Part shown: positions 18,852 through 28,427 of the stretch, piece after piece
Numbering within the stretch: position 1 is the stretch's first letter
Layout of the letters: the number at the start of each line of letters is the position of its first letter
From: Comamonas testosteroni TK102
Lineage (GTDB): Bacteria; Pseudomonadota; Gammaproteobacteria; Burkholderiales; Burkholderiaceae_C
Direction: 5' to 3'
Length of the DNA: 64,000 nt
Assembly: GCF_000739375.1 (NCBI RefSeq)
Contig: NZ_CP006704.1
Coordinates: 5,642,001-5,706,000, forward strand
The notes under the pieces: generated by a model
What the model was told of the DNA's origin: nothing
Databases searched by the model: none
Seen by the model: only the letters and a program-made list of their open reading frames with translations
Made by a program: the position numbers and the translations under genes

Positions 18852-19269
18852 GACTAGCTCCTTCAACAATCAGGTTTGTAGATCGCTGTGGCTGTTTTCG
18901 ACCACCGCGGAGTCCATCTTACGAAGCAAGAAACATCTTGAAATATTTGAAATAGCTATCAACAAATATGCAGCATAGCTCTCAGCAATTTCAACCGTCA
19001 GGTAAGCAAGCACTCCCGCACCAAAAAATCCAATAAAAACAATCACTTCACAGGATTAAAGAGATCATCTGTAATTTTTCCGACGAATCCCTCACGTGTG
19101 GCTTCCGGTTCAATCTACGCAATCTTCATTCATTTCCTACAGGCTATTGGATTTCATCCTACATTTAATAATCGGGTTAACCCTTGTTCTTAAATGAAAA
19201 AACAAAAAGGCCTGTATTTAACAGGCCTTTTTGAAACAAAAGAGATCGCTCAATACAGCGACTCGGGAA
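18852..19269 (-). promoter_or_regulatory. A+T-rich leader and promoter region of the tad operon
   Basis: No gene is supported in these ~420 bases. The stretch is much richer in A+T than the surrounding DNA. It must contain the promoter of the flp-tadG operon, but I cannot point to a convincing -35/-10 pair or sigma-54 site. A perfect 10-base palindrome, GGGTTAACCC, lies at 19174-19183, and a rho-independent terminator for the xre gene at 19204-19232. The palindrome is a possible regulator site only by form. Confidence 0.5.
19204..19232 (-). terminator. Rho-independent terminator after the XRE regulator gene
   Basis: A perfect inverted repeat: AAAAAGGCCTGT, loop of five bases (ATTTA), ACAGGCCTTTTT. 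Read on the minus strand it ends in a T-run and lies 37 bases after the stop of the xre gene. It can work in both directions and separates that gene from the tad operon. Confidence 0.88.
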
Positions 19270-19584
19270 TCACTGCAGAGCTTTTATCAGTTTGAGAGCG
19301 ATGTCCTGCAACGGCGGCTGCAGTTTTCTATAGCAGTCGAGCAAGCGCTGTTCATCATTTGGAAGAGACAGGGTTTCGGAATGCAGACCGGCCATCAACT
19401 CCAGTGCCGTGGTCTGCAGGGCGATAGCCAGTCTTGCCAGGGTGTCGTTCTTGAGAGTGCGAATGGCTCCCGACTCGATCTGCGAAATGGCGGATGCAGT
19501 GACATCCGCCATCTGCGCCAGCCGTCCCTGACTCAAACCCAGCGTCTGTCGCCGGGCGCGTATGCGCTCACCTAAATGCGTCAT
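19270..19584 (-). CDS. XRE-family helix-turn-helix regulator
   Basis: A 104-residue DNA-binding protein. The HTH_3 domain fills residues 5-60: LGERIRARRQTLGLSQGRLAQMADVTASAISQIESGAIRTLKNDTLARLAIAL, with the LSQGRLAQ and SAISQIESG helices clear. The last 45 residues (RLLDCYRKLQPPLQDIALKLIKAL) form a short helical tail, perhaps for dimerisation. It lies upstream of the tad operon on the same strand but is cut off from it by a terminator. Whether it controls tad is unknown. Confidence 0.9.
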   Translation of the reverse strand: MTHLGERIRARRQTLGLSQGRLAQMADVTASAISQIESGAIRTLKNDTLARLAIALQTTALELMAGLHSETLSLPNDEQRLLDCYRKLQPPLQDIALKLIKALQ

Positions 19585-19774
19585 CTATCCCACTAACTCA
19601 CACTACACGCCAATGGCTGCGCAAATATCACGCAGCCTTTATGTTTGAGCCACAACCGAGACGCTTTATAGAAAGCCTCTGCATCGCAGCAGCGACCAAC
19701 CCGGAAGCAGCCAGCAAAGGCCGCACTGCAGGGGACGCTGCGGCCCTGCAAAGGGCCTCAGGGGGCCGCTCTGG

Positions 19775-20623
19775 TCAAGCCCCGTGGCACTTCTTGAACT
19801 TCTTGCCGCTACCGCAGGGGCAAGGGTCGTTACGGCCGGGTTGCTCGCCCTTGACGATGGTTTCCTGGCGTGGGCCCATGCTCTTCCACAGACGGTACAG
19901 GTCATACACGGCCCAGATGGCTTCGCCAAAGGCATCCACACGCTCCTGGCTGGTCGAGGCAGGGCCTGCTTCGTCATACAGGTTCAGAGCCGGCTCGTCC
20001 GTGTCGTCTTCGGTCAGGTTGACGATGAACTCCATGGCCGCGTCCAGCAACTGGGCCGCGTCCTTGTCGCGGGGCGGCGCCCATTCGTCGGCCCAGTTTT
20101 CCACCACGAACATAAAGCCCAGTGCCCACACTTGCGAGAACGACGGCACTTCTTCGCCGGCCAGTTCGGCCTGTTCGGCTTCGGGCAGGATGGCGATGGC
20201 GCCACGCGTGTCCAGCGCCTCGGGCTGGAAGGCCGCGTCATCGGCCAGCGACTTGATGTCGGCATCGAGCTGCTCGCGCACTTCGGCCAGGCGCAGCTCG
20301 AACAACTCCATGAAGCGTGCCTGCTGGGCCTCGTCCTTGAAGGCTTCCAGCTTGGGCAGCGGTTGGCCTTCGGCCACTTGCAGGGCTTCGCCATCGCCCA
20401 GCAGCATGGGCATGTATTCGGCAGCGGCAATGGGGCGGCGTGTGCAGACCAGAGCGGTCAGGAAACCGTCACAGAATTCCCACTGGGGAATTTCGTCGCC
20501 ACGGGTGCGCAGCTCGTCGAGCAGCGCGTCCAGCTCTTCGAGCTGATCATTGCTCAGTGCGCCCTCGGGCATGTCGGCGAGGGCCGCGTCTTCTGCTGCG
20601 GAGTTAGGTGCTTGTTCTTGCAT
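19775..20623 (-). CDS. UPF0149 (YecA-like) protein with SEC-C zinc motif
   Basis: A 282-residue protein of the UPF0149/YecA family. The N-terminal ~200 residues form the helical UPF0149 domain ([69 protein letters not shown]). The C-terminus is a SEC-C motif, [20 protein letters not shown], with the CxC...C/H zinc ligands as in the SecA tail. E. coli YecA has been linked to SecA and ribosome interaction; for this protein that remains inference. It is divergent from the GltB-like gene. Confidence 0.93.
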   Translation of the reverse strand: MQEQAPNSAAEDAALADMPEGALSNDQLEELDALLDELRTRGDEIPQWEFCDGFLTALVCTRRPIAAAEYMPMLLGDGEALQVAEGQPLPKLEAFKDEAQQARFMELFELRLAEVREQLDADIKSLADDAAFQPEALDTRGAIAILPEAEQAELAGEEVPSFSQVWALGFMFVVENWADEWAPPRDKDAAQLLDAAMEFIVNLTEDDTDEPALNLYDEAGPASTSQERVDAFGEAIWAVYDLYRLWKSMGPRQETIVKGEQPGRNDPCPCGSGKKFKKCHGA

Positions 20624-20766
20624 AGGGAAAGGCTTTTATGATGGCCCGGACCGTTTCATCACTATCGAAGTGCAGGGCCGGGAGATGGATCAAGGGGAGA
20701 AAGCATCCAGGACGGATGCCCCCGTACAGGCTGAATTTTAGCGGGCCGCCATCAACACCCCCTGCC

Positions 20767-22515
20767 ATGGGAGTATCTGCAGTGCATCGCTTCTTCAACA
20801 GTCTGCCCCTGCGCTATGGCGCCCTCTTCATTTCTGCGCTCGTGCTGGCTATCTCGCTCTACATGCTGACGACGGCAGGCAAGGGACTTGGGTGGCTGAT
20901 TGCGTCGACCCTGCTGGTACTGCTGGGCATCTGGGATCTGCTGCAGAAACAGCATGCGATCTTGCGCAACTACCCCGTCATGGGCCATTTGCGCTTCATC
21001 TTCGAATTCATACGCCCCGAGATCCGCCAGTACTTCATCGAAGGCGATACCGAGGCCCAGCCTTTCTCTCGTGCCCAGCGCTCGCTGGTCTATCAGCGTG
21101 CCAAGGGCCAGGTCGACAACCGGCCATTCGGCACCCAGCTCGATGTCAGTCAGCAGGGCTATGAGTGGGTCAATCATTCCCTGCAACCCACCAAGCTCAG
21201 CTCGCATGACTTTCGTCTCTGGATTGGCGGCACGCAGGAGCAACCAGCCGAAGGGGTGGAGCCCTGCACCCGCCCCTATCACGCCAGCGTCTTCAATATC
21301 TCTGCCATGAGCTTTGGCGCGCTATCGGGCAATGCCATCCAGGCGCTCAACCAGGGCGCAAAGATGGGCGGCTTCATCCACGATACGGGCGAAGGCTCGA
21401 TCAGCCAGTACCACCGCATGCATGGCGGCGATCTGATCTGGGAGGTGGCTTCGGGCTATTTCGGCTGCCGCAATGCGGACGGCACGTTCAGCGAAGAGAA
21501 ATTCATCGCCAACGCCACCGACCCGCAAGTCAAGATGATCGAGATCAAGCTCAGCCAGGGCGCCAAGCCCGGTCATGGCGGCATGCTTCCCGGCGCCAAG
21601 GTCACTCCCGAAATTGCGGCAGCACGCGGCATACCGATTGGCGTGGACTGCATCTCACCGTCCAGCCATAGTGCATTCTCCACCCCTGTGGAGCTGATGC
21701 AGTTCATCGCCAGGCTGCGTCGTCTTTCCGGGGGCAAGCCCACGGGCTTCAAGTTCTGCGTCGGTCATCCCTGGGAATGGTTTGCCATGGTCAAGGCCAT
21801 GCTGGAAACCAATATCACGCCCGACTTCATCGTCGTCGACGGGGCCGAAGGCGGCACGGGTGCAGCCCCTGTGGAGTTTGTCGACCATGTGGGCGTGCCG
21901 CTGCAGGAAGGCCTGCTGCTGGTGCACAACACCTTGCTGGGCGTGAACCTTCGCCAGCGCATCAAGATCGGCGCGGCCGGCAAGGTCATCACGGCCTTCG
22001 ACATCGCGCGCATGATGGCCCTGGGCGCCGACTGGTGCAACTCGGGTCGCGGCTTCATGATGGCGCTGGGCTGTATCCAGGCCCAGAGTTGCCACACCGG
22101 CACCTGCCCCACGGGCGTCACCACGCAAGACGCCGTGCGCCAGCAGGCGCTGGTCGTGCCCGACAAGGCCACGCGCGTGGCCAACTTCCACCGCAATACC
22201 CTGCATGCGCTGCAGGAGCTGGTGCAGGCCGCCGGTCTCAGGCATCCCAACGAGATCACGGCCCACCACATCGTGCGCCGGCTGGACGACACCCAGGTCA
22301 GCCTGCTGTCCAACCTGATACTGCGCGTGGAGCCGGGCTGCCTGCTCAAGAGCCTGGAGCGCCAGCACAAGGTCTTCCAGAACTACTGGCCGCTGGCCAC
22401 GGCACAGAGCTTTCAGCCTCTGCATGAGCCCGTGTTGCGCCCATCTGCTGCGGGCAGTGCCGACAACGCGGCACAATCGCAAGCTTTTCCCCAGCGCAGC
22501 GGCATCTGGACCTGA
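20767..22515 (+). CDS. FMN-binding glutamate synthase-family protein, membrane-anchored
   Basis: A 582-residue protein with the FMN-binding synthase domain of glutamate synthase (Glu_synthase family) but no glutaminase domain. Two hydrophobic segments near residues 15-65 (RYGALFISALVLAISLYML, GLGWLIASTLLVLLGIWDLL) anchor it in the membrane. The TIM-barrel part has SAMSFGALSGNAIQALNQGA, GEGSISQYHRMHGGDLIW, DGAEGGTGAAPVEF and, near residue 440, the 3Fe-4S cysteines in GCIQAQSCHTGTCPTGV (C-x5-C-x4-C as in GltB). The substrate of such stand-alone proteins is not established. The ATG at 20767 is chosen because upstream sequence overlaps the divergent promoter region. Confidence 0.9.
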   Translation: MGVSAVHRFFNSLPLRYGALFISALVLAISLYMLTTAGKGLGWLIASTLLVLLGIWDLLQKQHAILRNYPVMGHLRFIFEFIRPEIRQYFIEGDTEAQPFSRAQRSLVYQRAKGQVDNRPFGTQLDVSQQGYEWVNHSLQPTKLSSHDFRLWIGGTQEQPAEGVEPCTRPYHASVFNISAMSFGALSGNAIQALNQGAKMGGFIHDTGEGSISQYHRMHGGDLIWEVASGYFGCRNADGTFSEEKFIANATDPQVKMIEIKLSQGAKPGHGGMLPGAKVTPEIAAARGIPIGVDCISPSSHSAFSTPVELMQFIARLRRLSGGKPTGFKFCVGHPWEWFAMVKAMLETNITPDFIVVDGAEGGTGAAPVEFVDHVGVPLQEGLLLVHNTLLGVNLRQRIKIGAAGKVITAFDIARMMALGADWCNSGRGFMMALGCIQAQSCHTGTCPTGVTTQDAVRQQALVVPDKATRVANFHRNTLHALQELVQAAGLRHPNEITAHHIVRRLDDTQVSLLSNLILRVEPGCLLKSLERQHKVFQNYWPLATAQSFQPLHEPVLRPSAAGSADNAAQSQAFPQRSGIWT

Positions 22516-22550
22516 GAAGCCAGAGCCCCGCGCCCGACAGACCCCACGCC

Positions 22551-23402
22551 GTGCCATCTCAGGATATTTCCGCCCCAGAGCAGATGCCCTCTGCGCAGAC
22601 CGCCATCGATTACCAGGTATTTCTGCACGAGCATCTGGACCAGCCTCACAGCATCATGCGCTATGAACTCGCGCATGAAACCCTTTGGGTCAAGCGCGCC
22701 AACAAGGGCAACCCGGCCCTCAACTACTGGCTGCTGAGCACGCTGGCCAAGCTGTTCAGCGCCGCCGTGCTTCAGCCCGTGCCCAACCCCGGCGGACCCG
22801 AGTCCCTGCAAACCGAGGTGCGCCGTCTGCGCAGTTTCAAGGCCAAGGGGCTGCGCGTGCCGCAGGTGCTGGCTACGACCGATCAGGCCTTTGTGATGCG
22901 TCACCTGGGGCGCCCGGGCGAAGAGGCTCCATCGCTGAGCAATGCCATCGAAGAAGCGATTGCTCGGGGCGCACAGCCCACGCTGGAGCTCTGGCTAAAA
23001 GGCCTGGAGGCCATACAGCAGGCACATGCCCGCGGCGAGGTGCTGAGCCAGGCCGTGGCGCGCAATATGGTGGTCTGCGCCGACGGGGTCATAGGCTTCA
23101 TCGACTTTGAAGACGATCCTGCCGCCCATTTGCCGCAAGCCGTCTGCATGGCGCGCGATGCGCTCAACTACGCCCAGTCCACGGCGCTGTTTCTGCAACA
23201 GGCAGGTGCGCTGGAGCCGGCCCGGAAGGCCTGGCAGCAGTTTGTGCAGCAACTGCCCGCCGAGGCCCGCCAGGTACTGGAGCGCACCGTCAACAAACTG
23301 AGCTGGGTGCGCTTTCTGCCCCGCAGCAAGCGCCTGGGGCGCGACACCTTGCGCGTGCTGGCGGCCCATGACTTGCTGACAGCGACCTCACTCTCCGCTT
23401 GA
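22551..23402 (+). CDS. Protein-kinase-fold (BUD32/LPS-kinase-like) phosphotransferase
   Basis: A 283-residue protein with features of small bacterial kinase-fold proteins: ETLWVKRANKG near residue 44 (candidate ATP-binding Lys), LRSFKAKGLRVPQVLATTDQAFVMRHLG in the N-lobe to hinge, LEAIQQAHARGEVLSQAVARNMVV near 165 (HxRG...N catalytic-loop-like) and VIGFIDFEDDPAA near 185 (D-F-E, DFG-like). The family includes KEOPS-kinase-like and lipopolysaccharide kinases; the true substrate cannot be told. The start is a GTG at 22551; an ATG at 22584 is an alternative. It lies 35 bases after the GltB-like gene and ends before a strong terminator shared with dctA. Confidence 0.8.
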   Translation: MPSQDISAPEQMPSAQTAIDYQVFLHEHLDQPHSIMRYELAHETLWVKRANKGNPALNYWLLSTLAKLFSAAVLQPVPNPGGPESLQTEVRRLRSFKAKGLRVPQVLATTDQAFVMRHLGRPGEEAPSLSNAIEEAIARGAQPTLELWLKGLEAIQQAHARGEVLSQAVARNMVVCADGVIGFIDFEDDPAAHLPQAVCMARDALNYAQSTALFLQQAGALEPARKAWQQFVQQLPAEARQVLERTVNKLSWVRFLPRSKRLGRDTLRVLAAHDLLTATSLSA

Positions 23403-23460
23403 ATGCCATAAAAGCGATAGCTACCAGCACCTTCCCCGGCAGGGCCTGAAGTCTGAAACC

Positions 23461-23502
23461 CATGAAAAAAGCCCCGACCTGATGGTCGGGGCTTTTTTCA
23501 TG
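23461..23502. terminator. Bidirectional rho-independent terminator
   Basis: A long perfect stem whose arms (23461-23479 and 23484-23502) each contain GAAAAAAGCCCCGACC or its complement, around a four-base loop TGAT. A- and T-runs flank the GC-rich core on both sides, so it can end transcripts of both the kinase-fold gene and the convergent dctA. Confidence 0.95.
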
Positions 23503-23516
23503 GGGCCTGGGCTCGC

Positions 23517-24833
23517 TCAGGCGTGAGCGGACACCGCCTCGTTTGCTTCCTTGCCAGCCAGCGCCGCATCCAGCTTTTCGTGGTCCAGCGCGTTTTCCCA
23601 CTTGGAAACCACCACGGTGGCGACGGCGTTACCTATGAAGTTGGTCAGGGACCGGCATTCGGACATGAAGCGGTCCACACCCAGAATCAGTGCCATGCCG
23701 GCCACGGGCACCTCGGGCACCACGGCCAGGGTCGCTGCCAGGGTGATGAAGCCAGCACCCGTCACGCCCGCCGCGCCCTTGGACGACAGCATGGCAACCA
23801 GCAGCAGCGCGATCTGGTGGCCCAGGGTCAGATGGGTATCGGTCGCCTGGGCAATGAACAGCGCAGCCAGCGTCATGTAGATATTGGTGCCGTCCAGGTT
23901 GAAGGAGTAGCCGGTAGGCACGACCAGACCGACGACGGACTTGCTGCAGCCGGCCTTTTCCATCTTGTGCATCAGCGAAGGCAGGGCCGACTCGGAAGAC
24001 GATGTGCCCAGCACCAGCAGCAGCTCGTCCTTGAGGTACTTGATCAGCTTGATCACGGAGAAGCCGCAAAAGCGCGCCACCGCCCCCAGGATCACCAGCA
24101 CGAACAGGGCCGAGGTGATGTAGAAGGTCAGCACCAGCTCGGCCAGGTTGACCAGCGAGCCCAGGCCGAACTTGCCGATGGTGAAGGCCATGGCGCCAAA
24201 CGCACCGATGGGGGCGAACTTCATCACGATGTTGACCAGCTTGAACACGGGCTTGGTCAGGGCTTCAAAGAAATTCAGCACGGGCTTGCCGGCCTCGCCG
24301 ACCATGGCCAGGGACACGCCGAACAGCACCGCCACCAGCAGCACCTGCAGGATGTTGTCACCCACAAACGGGCTGATCAGCGTCTTGGGGATGATGTCCA
24401 TCACGAAGCCGGTCAGCGTCATCTCGTGCGACTTCGCCACATAGCCCTTGACGGCCGTCTGGTCCAGATCGGCGGGGTTGATGTGCATGCCGGCACCGGG
24501 CTGCATGACATTGGCCACGATCAGGCCCACGACCAGCGCCAGTGTGGAGAAGGTCAGGAAGTACGCCATGGCCTTGCCGAACACACGGCCCACGGCGCTC
24601 AGGTGCGTCATGCTGGCAATGCCGGTGACGATGGTCAGGAAGATCACCGGCGCGATGATCATCTTGATGAGCTTGATGAAGGCATCGCCGAAGGGCTTCA
24701 TAGCCTCGCCATAGGCGGGTTCAAAGTGCCCCAGCAGCACGCCCACGATGATGGCGAACACCACCTGGAAGTAGAGCTGACGGTAGAACGGCAAGTGCTC
24801 GCGCGGAGCGGATTCTGTGGGCAGAGTGTGCAC
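23517..24833 (-). CDS. dctA: C4-dicarboxylate:cation symporter DctA
   Basis: DctA imports succinate, fumarate, malate and related acids across the inner membrane. The 438-residue protein has the DAACS/SDF family landmarks: [48 protein letters not shown], the serine-rich reentrant loop [16 protein letters not shown], the [17 protein letters not shown] motif and [26 protein letters not shown] take the GTG at 24833 as the start because GGAG lies nine bases upstream and the family begins a few residues before KLPFYKxLYFQV. It is divergent from the histidine kinase gene, which suggests that pair controls it. Confidence 0.96.
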   Translation of the reverse strand: MHTLPTESAPREHLPFYRQLYFQVVFAIIVGVLLGHFEPAYGEAMKPFGDAFIKLIKMIIAPVIFLTIVTGIASMTHLSAVGRVFGKAMAYFLTFSTLALVVGLIVANVMQPGAGMHINPADLDQTAVKGYVAKSHEMTLTGFVMDIIPKTLISPFVGDNILQVLLVAVLFGVSLAMVGEAGKPVLNFFEALTKPVFKLVNIVMKFAPIGAFGAMAFTIGKFGLGSLVNLAELVLTFYITSALFVLVILGAVARFCGFSVIKLIKYLKDELLLVLGTSSSESALPSLMHKMEKAGCSKSVVGLVVPTGYSFNLDGTNIYMTLAALFIAQATDTHLTLGHQIALLLVAMLSSKGAAGVTGAGFITLAATLAVVPEVPVAGMALILGVDRFMSECRSLTNFIGNAVATVVVSKWENALDHEKLDAALAGKEANEAVSAHA

Positions 24834-24853
24834 GCTGCATCTCCAAAATTGCG

Positions 24854-24874
24854 GGCGCACCACCGTGGTGCGCC
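24854..24874. promoter_or_regulatory. 21-base perfect inverted repeat in the dctA leader
   Basis: Arms GGCGCACCAC and GTGGTGCGCC stand on either side of a single C, 21 bases before the dctA start codon. The core, GCACCA-CCG-TGGTGC at 24857-24871, is exactly the symmetric NtrC-box core. As RNA it would form a strong hairpin just before the ribosome site. It could therefore be a regulator operator or an mRNA structure; sequence alone does not decide. Confidence 0.6.
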
Positions 24875-24968
24875 GAATTGCTGCCGTTTGTACTCCTGCG
24901 CCCTTTTTGTGCCGATAACCCATTGGTATTAGGTCGGTACGCGCTCCCTGGGAGAGCATGCACCAACT

Positions 24969-24982
24969 TAGGGAAATCCCTA
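24969..24982. promoter_or_regulatory. Palindrome TAGGGA-AA-TCCCTA between dctA and the kinase gene
   Basis: A perfect 14-base palindrome with six-base arms in the divergent promoter region, 67 bases before the kinase start and about 135 before that of dctA. Dyads of this size are typical targets of dimeric LuxR-type response regulators. The regulator encoded at 29522-30160 is the natural candidate, by inference only. A TGCACCA half-site lies next to it at 24959-24965. Confidence 0.5.
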
Positions 24983-25048
24983 GGCCTCAGAATCCGCACT
25001 GAACCTGCTCCACCGCCACACTGGGCTCCTTGATCACCCAACCTCGTC

Positions 25049-27712
25049 ATGCGTCTTGCGCGAAACCTTGCCCGAAACCGACTCTTTCTGACCCTTGTCA
25101 TCGTGCTCAGCGGCATGCTGCTGAGCATGTGGGCGGCCAGTCGCGTCGCGCTGCAGACCTCTTTGCATGATGAAAGCGAGAGCGTGCAGCGCCAGCTCAC
25201 GCTCTATGCCCAGGCCATGGTGCAGCGCGTGGATCGCTACCGCACCCTGCCCGAGGTGCTGGCACTCGATGCCGAACTCAAGAACGCGCTCAGCCACCCG
25301 CTCAGCGCCGCCGAGGTAGACAGGCTCAACCACAAGCTGGAGCAGGCCAACGGCGCCAGCCGAGCCTCCACGCTGACTCTCATCGACAAAAGCGGCAAGG
25401 CCCTGGCCGCCAGCAACTGGCGCGACTCGCACAGCAACGTGGGCGAGGACTACAGCTTTCGCCCCTATGTGACCCAGGCGCTGAGCCAGGGCAGCGGCCG
25501 CTTCTACGGCATAGGCATGACCACCGGGCTGCCCGGCTACTTTCTTTCCCAGGCCATCCATGATGAAGACGGATCGGTGCTTGGGCTCATCGCCATCAAG
25601 ATCCTGTTTCAGGAACTCGAAGGCGAGTGGAGTCAGTCGCCCGACATCGTCTTCGCCTCGGACGAGCATGGCGTGGTCTTTCTTTCCAATCGCGACGAAT
25701 GGCGCTACCGCCTGCTGGAGCCGCTGTCCGCCAGCGACGAGCGGGAGGTGCGGGAAACCCACCAATACGCGGGCCAGGCCCTGATGCCGCTCGGCTACCG
25801 CACCAGCCACCAGCCTGCCGGCATCGGCATGCTGGCCCATTTCAGCCAGCCTCCACTGGTCGACCCCATGCTCTGGCTGCGCATGGAGCTCCCCGAAAGC
25901 CAATGGCAGCTACACCTGCTGCACGACATCGTCCATAGCCAGACAGCCAGCCACTGGGCGGCAGTGGCCGCTGGCGGCCTGTGGCTGGCCGCATCGCTGC
26001 TGGTGCTCTATATCCGCCAGCGCCAGCGCCTGGCCGCCCTGAGACAGCGCAGCCGCAAGGAACTGGAGGCCGTGCTGCACCAGCATGCACAGGAACTGCG
26101 CACCGCACAGGACGGCATTGTCCAGGCCGCCAAGCAAGCCGATACCGGACTTTCGCGCAGCCTGCAGCATCTGCCGCAAGGCGTGGTAGTGGTGGACCCG
26201 CAGCTGCGGCTGGTGGCCTGGAACTCGCGCTATGTGGAGCTGTTCCGCTACCCGCCAGAGCTGATGCATGTCGGCCAGCCCATCGAGGCCCTGATACGCC
26301 ACAACGCCAGGCGCGGCCTGCTGGGCAAGGGCAATGTGGAGCAAGCCATACAGCGCCGCCTGGAACACCTGCGCAGCGGCAGCCCCCATCTGCACGAAAG
26401 CGCCAAGGGAGACGGCACGGTGCTGGAGATCCGCGGCAACCCCCTGCCCGACGGCGGCTTTGTCACCAGCTACGCCGACATCACCAGCTACAAGAACACG
26501 GCGCGCGAGCTGCGCAATCTGGCCGACACGCTGGAAAAGCGCATTGCCGATCGCACCCGGGACCTGGCCAAGGCCAAGCAGGAAGCCGAGCGCGCCAATC
26601 GCTACAAGACCCGCTTTGTTGCCTCGGCCGTGCATGACCTGCTGCAGCCGCTGAATGCGGCGCGCATCTTCACCAGCCTGCTGCCCACCTATCTGCACGA
26701 TGATGCGGGCCGCCAGCTGGCCCAGCGGGTGGACAAGGCCCTGGCCTCGCAGGACGCCATCCTCACCAGCCTGCTCGATATCTCGCGCATGGAATCGGGC
26801 CAGCTCGAAGTCCGTGTGCGGGATTTCGCGCTCAGTTCCTTGCTGGAAGTGGTGCACAACAATTTTGCGCTGCAGGCCGGGAACGAGGGCCTGAGCCTGC
26901 ACTGCATGCCCAGCCGGCTGATCGTGCGCAGCGATGAGGCCTTGCTGCGTCGCATACTGCAGAACTTTGTCTCCAACGCCATCCGCTACACGCGCAAGGG
27001 CCGCATTGTCGTGGGCTGTCGCCGCCAGGGCGACCAGGTGCGTATCGAGGTGCATGACCAGGGGCCGGGCATTCCCCAGAGCCTGCAAAAGGAAATCTTC
27101 GAGGAGTTCCGCCGCCTCGACGAAGGCCATGCCGACGACCGCGGCACCGGCCTGGGCCTGGCCATCGTGGAGCGCCTGGGCAGATTGCTGGACCATGAGA
27201 TCGGCCTGCGCTCCACCCTGGGCAAGGGAAGCGTCTTCTGGGTCAAGGTTCCTCTGGGCCAGGCCGCAGCATTGACACCGGTCTCCCAGGAGCCTTCTCC
27301 CAGCACTCGCGTGGACAGCCCGCTGCAGGGCGGCACTGTCTGGTATGTGGAGGACGATCCCGCCACCCGCGACGCCACCTGTGCCTTGCTGGAACGCTGG
27401 GGCTGCGATGTGCCGCTGGCCGCCAACGCCCCCGAAGCCCTGGCCTATGCCGCGCCCGGCAATGCCCCGCAACTGGTGCTGCTCGATGTGCACCTGGGCC
27501 AGCTTTACGGCCCCGATGTCTACGCCCAGCTCTGCGAACGCTGGGGCCGGCAGCCTCCCGTCATCCTGCTGACCGCAGAAGGTGACAGCACCCTGCGCCG
27601 CCAGGCAGCCGAACGCGGCTGGGGCTTTCTCGCCAAACCGGTAAGACCGCCGGCGCTGCGAGCGCTGATGAGCCAGACCTTTTTGCGCGGACGAGAAGGC
27701 GGCAGCACCTGA
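25049..27712 (+). CDS. Hybrid sensor histidine kinase with periplasmic sensor, PAS and receiver domains
   Basis: An 887-residue membrane kinase. Membrane helix near 11-33, a periplasmic DctB-like sensor region (about 35-300; LTLIDKSGKALAASNW, GEDYSFRPYVTQAL), a second helix near 303-326, a PAS domain (SLQHLPQGVVVVDPQLRLVAWNSRYVELF) near 368-480, a coiled coil, then the HisKA domain with SAVHDLLQPLNAARIF (His529 as phospho-acceptor). The ATPase part has NFVSNAIRYTRKG (N box), DQGPGIP (G1) and RGTGLGLAIVERL (G2). The C-terminal receiver has Asp813 in LVLLDVHLG and Lys in FLAKPVRPP. It faces dctA, so sensing of C4-dicarboxylates or related acids is a reasonable inference. Confidence 0.93.
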   Translation: MRLARNLARNRLFLTLVIVLSGMLLSMWAASRVALQTSLHDESESVQRQLTLYAQAMVQRVDRYRTLPEVLALDAELKNALSHPLSAAEVDRLNHKLEQANGASRASTLTLIDKSGKALAASNWRDSHSNVGEDYSFRPYVTQALSQGSGRFYGIGMTTGLPGYFLSQAIHDEDGSVLGLIAIKILFQELEGEWSQSPDIVFASDEHGVVFLSNRDEWRYRLLEPLSASDEREVRETHQYAGQALMPLGYRTSHQPAGIGMLAHFSQPPLVDPMLWLRMELPESQWQLHLLHDIVHSQTASHWAAVAAGGLWLAASLLVLYIRQRQRLAALRQRSRKELEAVLHQHAQELRTAQDGIVQAAKQADTGLSRSLQHLPQGVVVVDPQLRLVAWNSRYVELFRYPPELMHVGQPIEALIRHNARRGLLGKGNVEQAIQRRLEHLRSGSPHLHESAKGDGTVLEIRGNPLPDGGFVTSYADITSYKNTARELRNLADTLEKRIADRTRDLAKAKQEAERANRYKTRFVASAVHDLLQPLNAARIFTSLLPTYLHDDAGRQLAQRVDKALASQDAILTSLLDISRMESGQLEVRVRDFALSSLLEVVHNNFALQAGNEGLSLHCMPSRLIVRSDEALLRRILQNFVSNAIRYTRKGRIVVGCRRQGDQVRIEVHDQGPGIPQSLQKEIFEEFRRLDEGHADDRGTGLGLAIVERLGRLLDHEIGLRSTLGKGSVFWVKVPLGQAAALTPVSQEPSPSTRVDSPLQGGTVWYVEDDPATRDATCALLERWGCDVPLAANAPEALAYAAPGNAPQLVLLDVHLGQLYGPDVYAQLCERWGRQPPVILLTAEGDSTLRRQAAERGWGFLAKPVRPPALRALMSQTFLRGREGGST

Positions 27713-27890
27713 GAAACAAAGTCGTTTCCAGCGGCGGCGATTTCAGCGCATTGCACTCTCGCTATGAACTCAGGAAGAGCGCCCCTCTGCACGCCGTGGC
27801 TGCGCAAGCCGAGCGGCGGATTCTTCGATATGCTGCTGCAGCCTCTGCGGTATTTCCGGCCCGCAGCTCACGCCACTCAGGCCAGACCGC

Positions 27891-28427
27891 ATGAACCATC
27901 ATCCCGTTGAATCCGCTGTTCCGCCCGGCAGCCGCATCGCCGAACGACTGGCCGGGGCCAGCTTTCACGACTCCTGGAGCATCGCCTCGGACGCAACCGC
28001 CCTTTCGGCGCTGGACCACTTCCTGCTCGCCGCGCGCAAAACGCCGCGCTGGATAGAAGCCTGTATGCGCGCGCGCAATCTGGCTGGCGGCCTGGTGGGG
28101 CTCAAGGATCTGGGCAGCCTGTCGGCCTTGACGCCTGGCAAGACAGCAGCCAGCTACCGATTGGGCGATCGGGTCGGTATCTTCACGGTATTCGAGAACA
28201 CCTTTGATGAAGCCCTGATCGGCGACGACGACAAGCACCTGAGTGTCGTGCTCAGCATCCATCGCCAGAACGACATCAGCTCCCGTGAAGCCATCATCAC
28301 CGTCACCACCGTTGTGCATGTCAAGAACACACTGGGGCGCCTCTACATGCTGCCCGTCAAACCCATGCACAGGCTGATCGCTCCTGCCGTTCTGTCCTCC
28401 CTGGGAGGACAAACCCATGCTGCATGA
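27891..28427 (+). CDS. DUF2867 domain protein
   Basis: A 178-residue protein with DUF2867 character: FHDSWSIASDATALSALDHFLLAARKTPRWIEACMRARNLAGGLVGLKDLG near the N-terminus and GDRVGIFTVFENTFDEALIGDDDKHLSVVLSIHR in the middle, ending with a short hydrophobic stretch. The family has no assigned function. It overlaps the next gene by 11 bases and starts 178 bases after the kinase; those 178 bases hold no other gene that I can support. Confidence 0.82.
   Translation: MNHHPVESAVPPGSRIAERLAGASFHDSWSIASDATALSALDHFLLAARKTPRWIEACMRARNLAGGLVGLKDLGSLSALTPGKTAASYRLGDRVGIFTVFENTFDEALIGDDDKHLSVVLSIHRQNDISSREAIITVTTVVHVKNTLGRLYMLPVKPMHRLIAPAVLSSLGGQTHAA

Noticed and set aside
24899..24915. A possible sigma-54 promoter for dctA (minus strand, CGGCACA then GGGCG)
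   Set aside because: Spacing fits GG-N10-GC, but the -12 element lacks TTGC, so the match is too weak to call although dctA genes are often RpoN-dependent.
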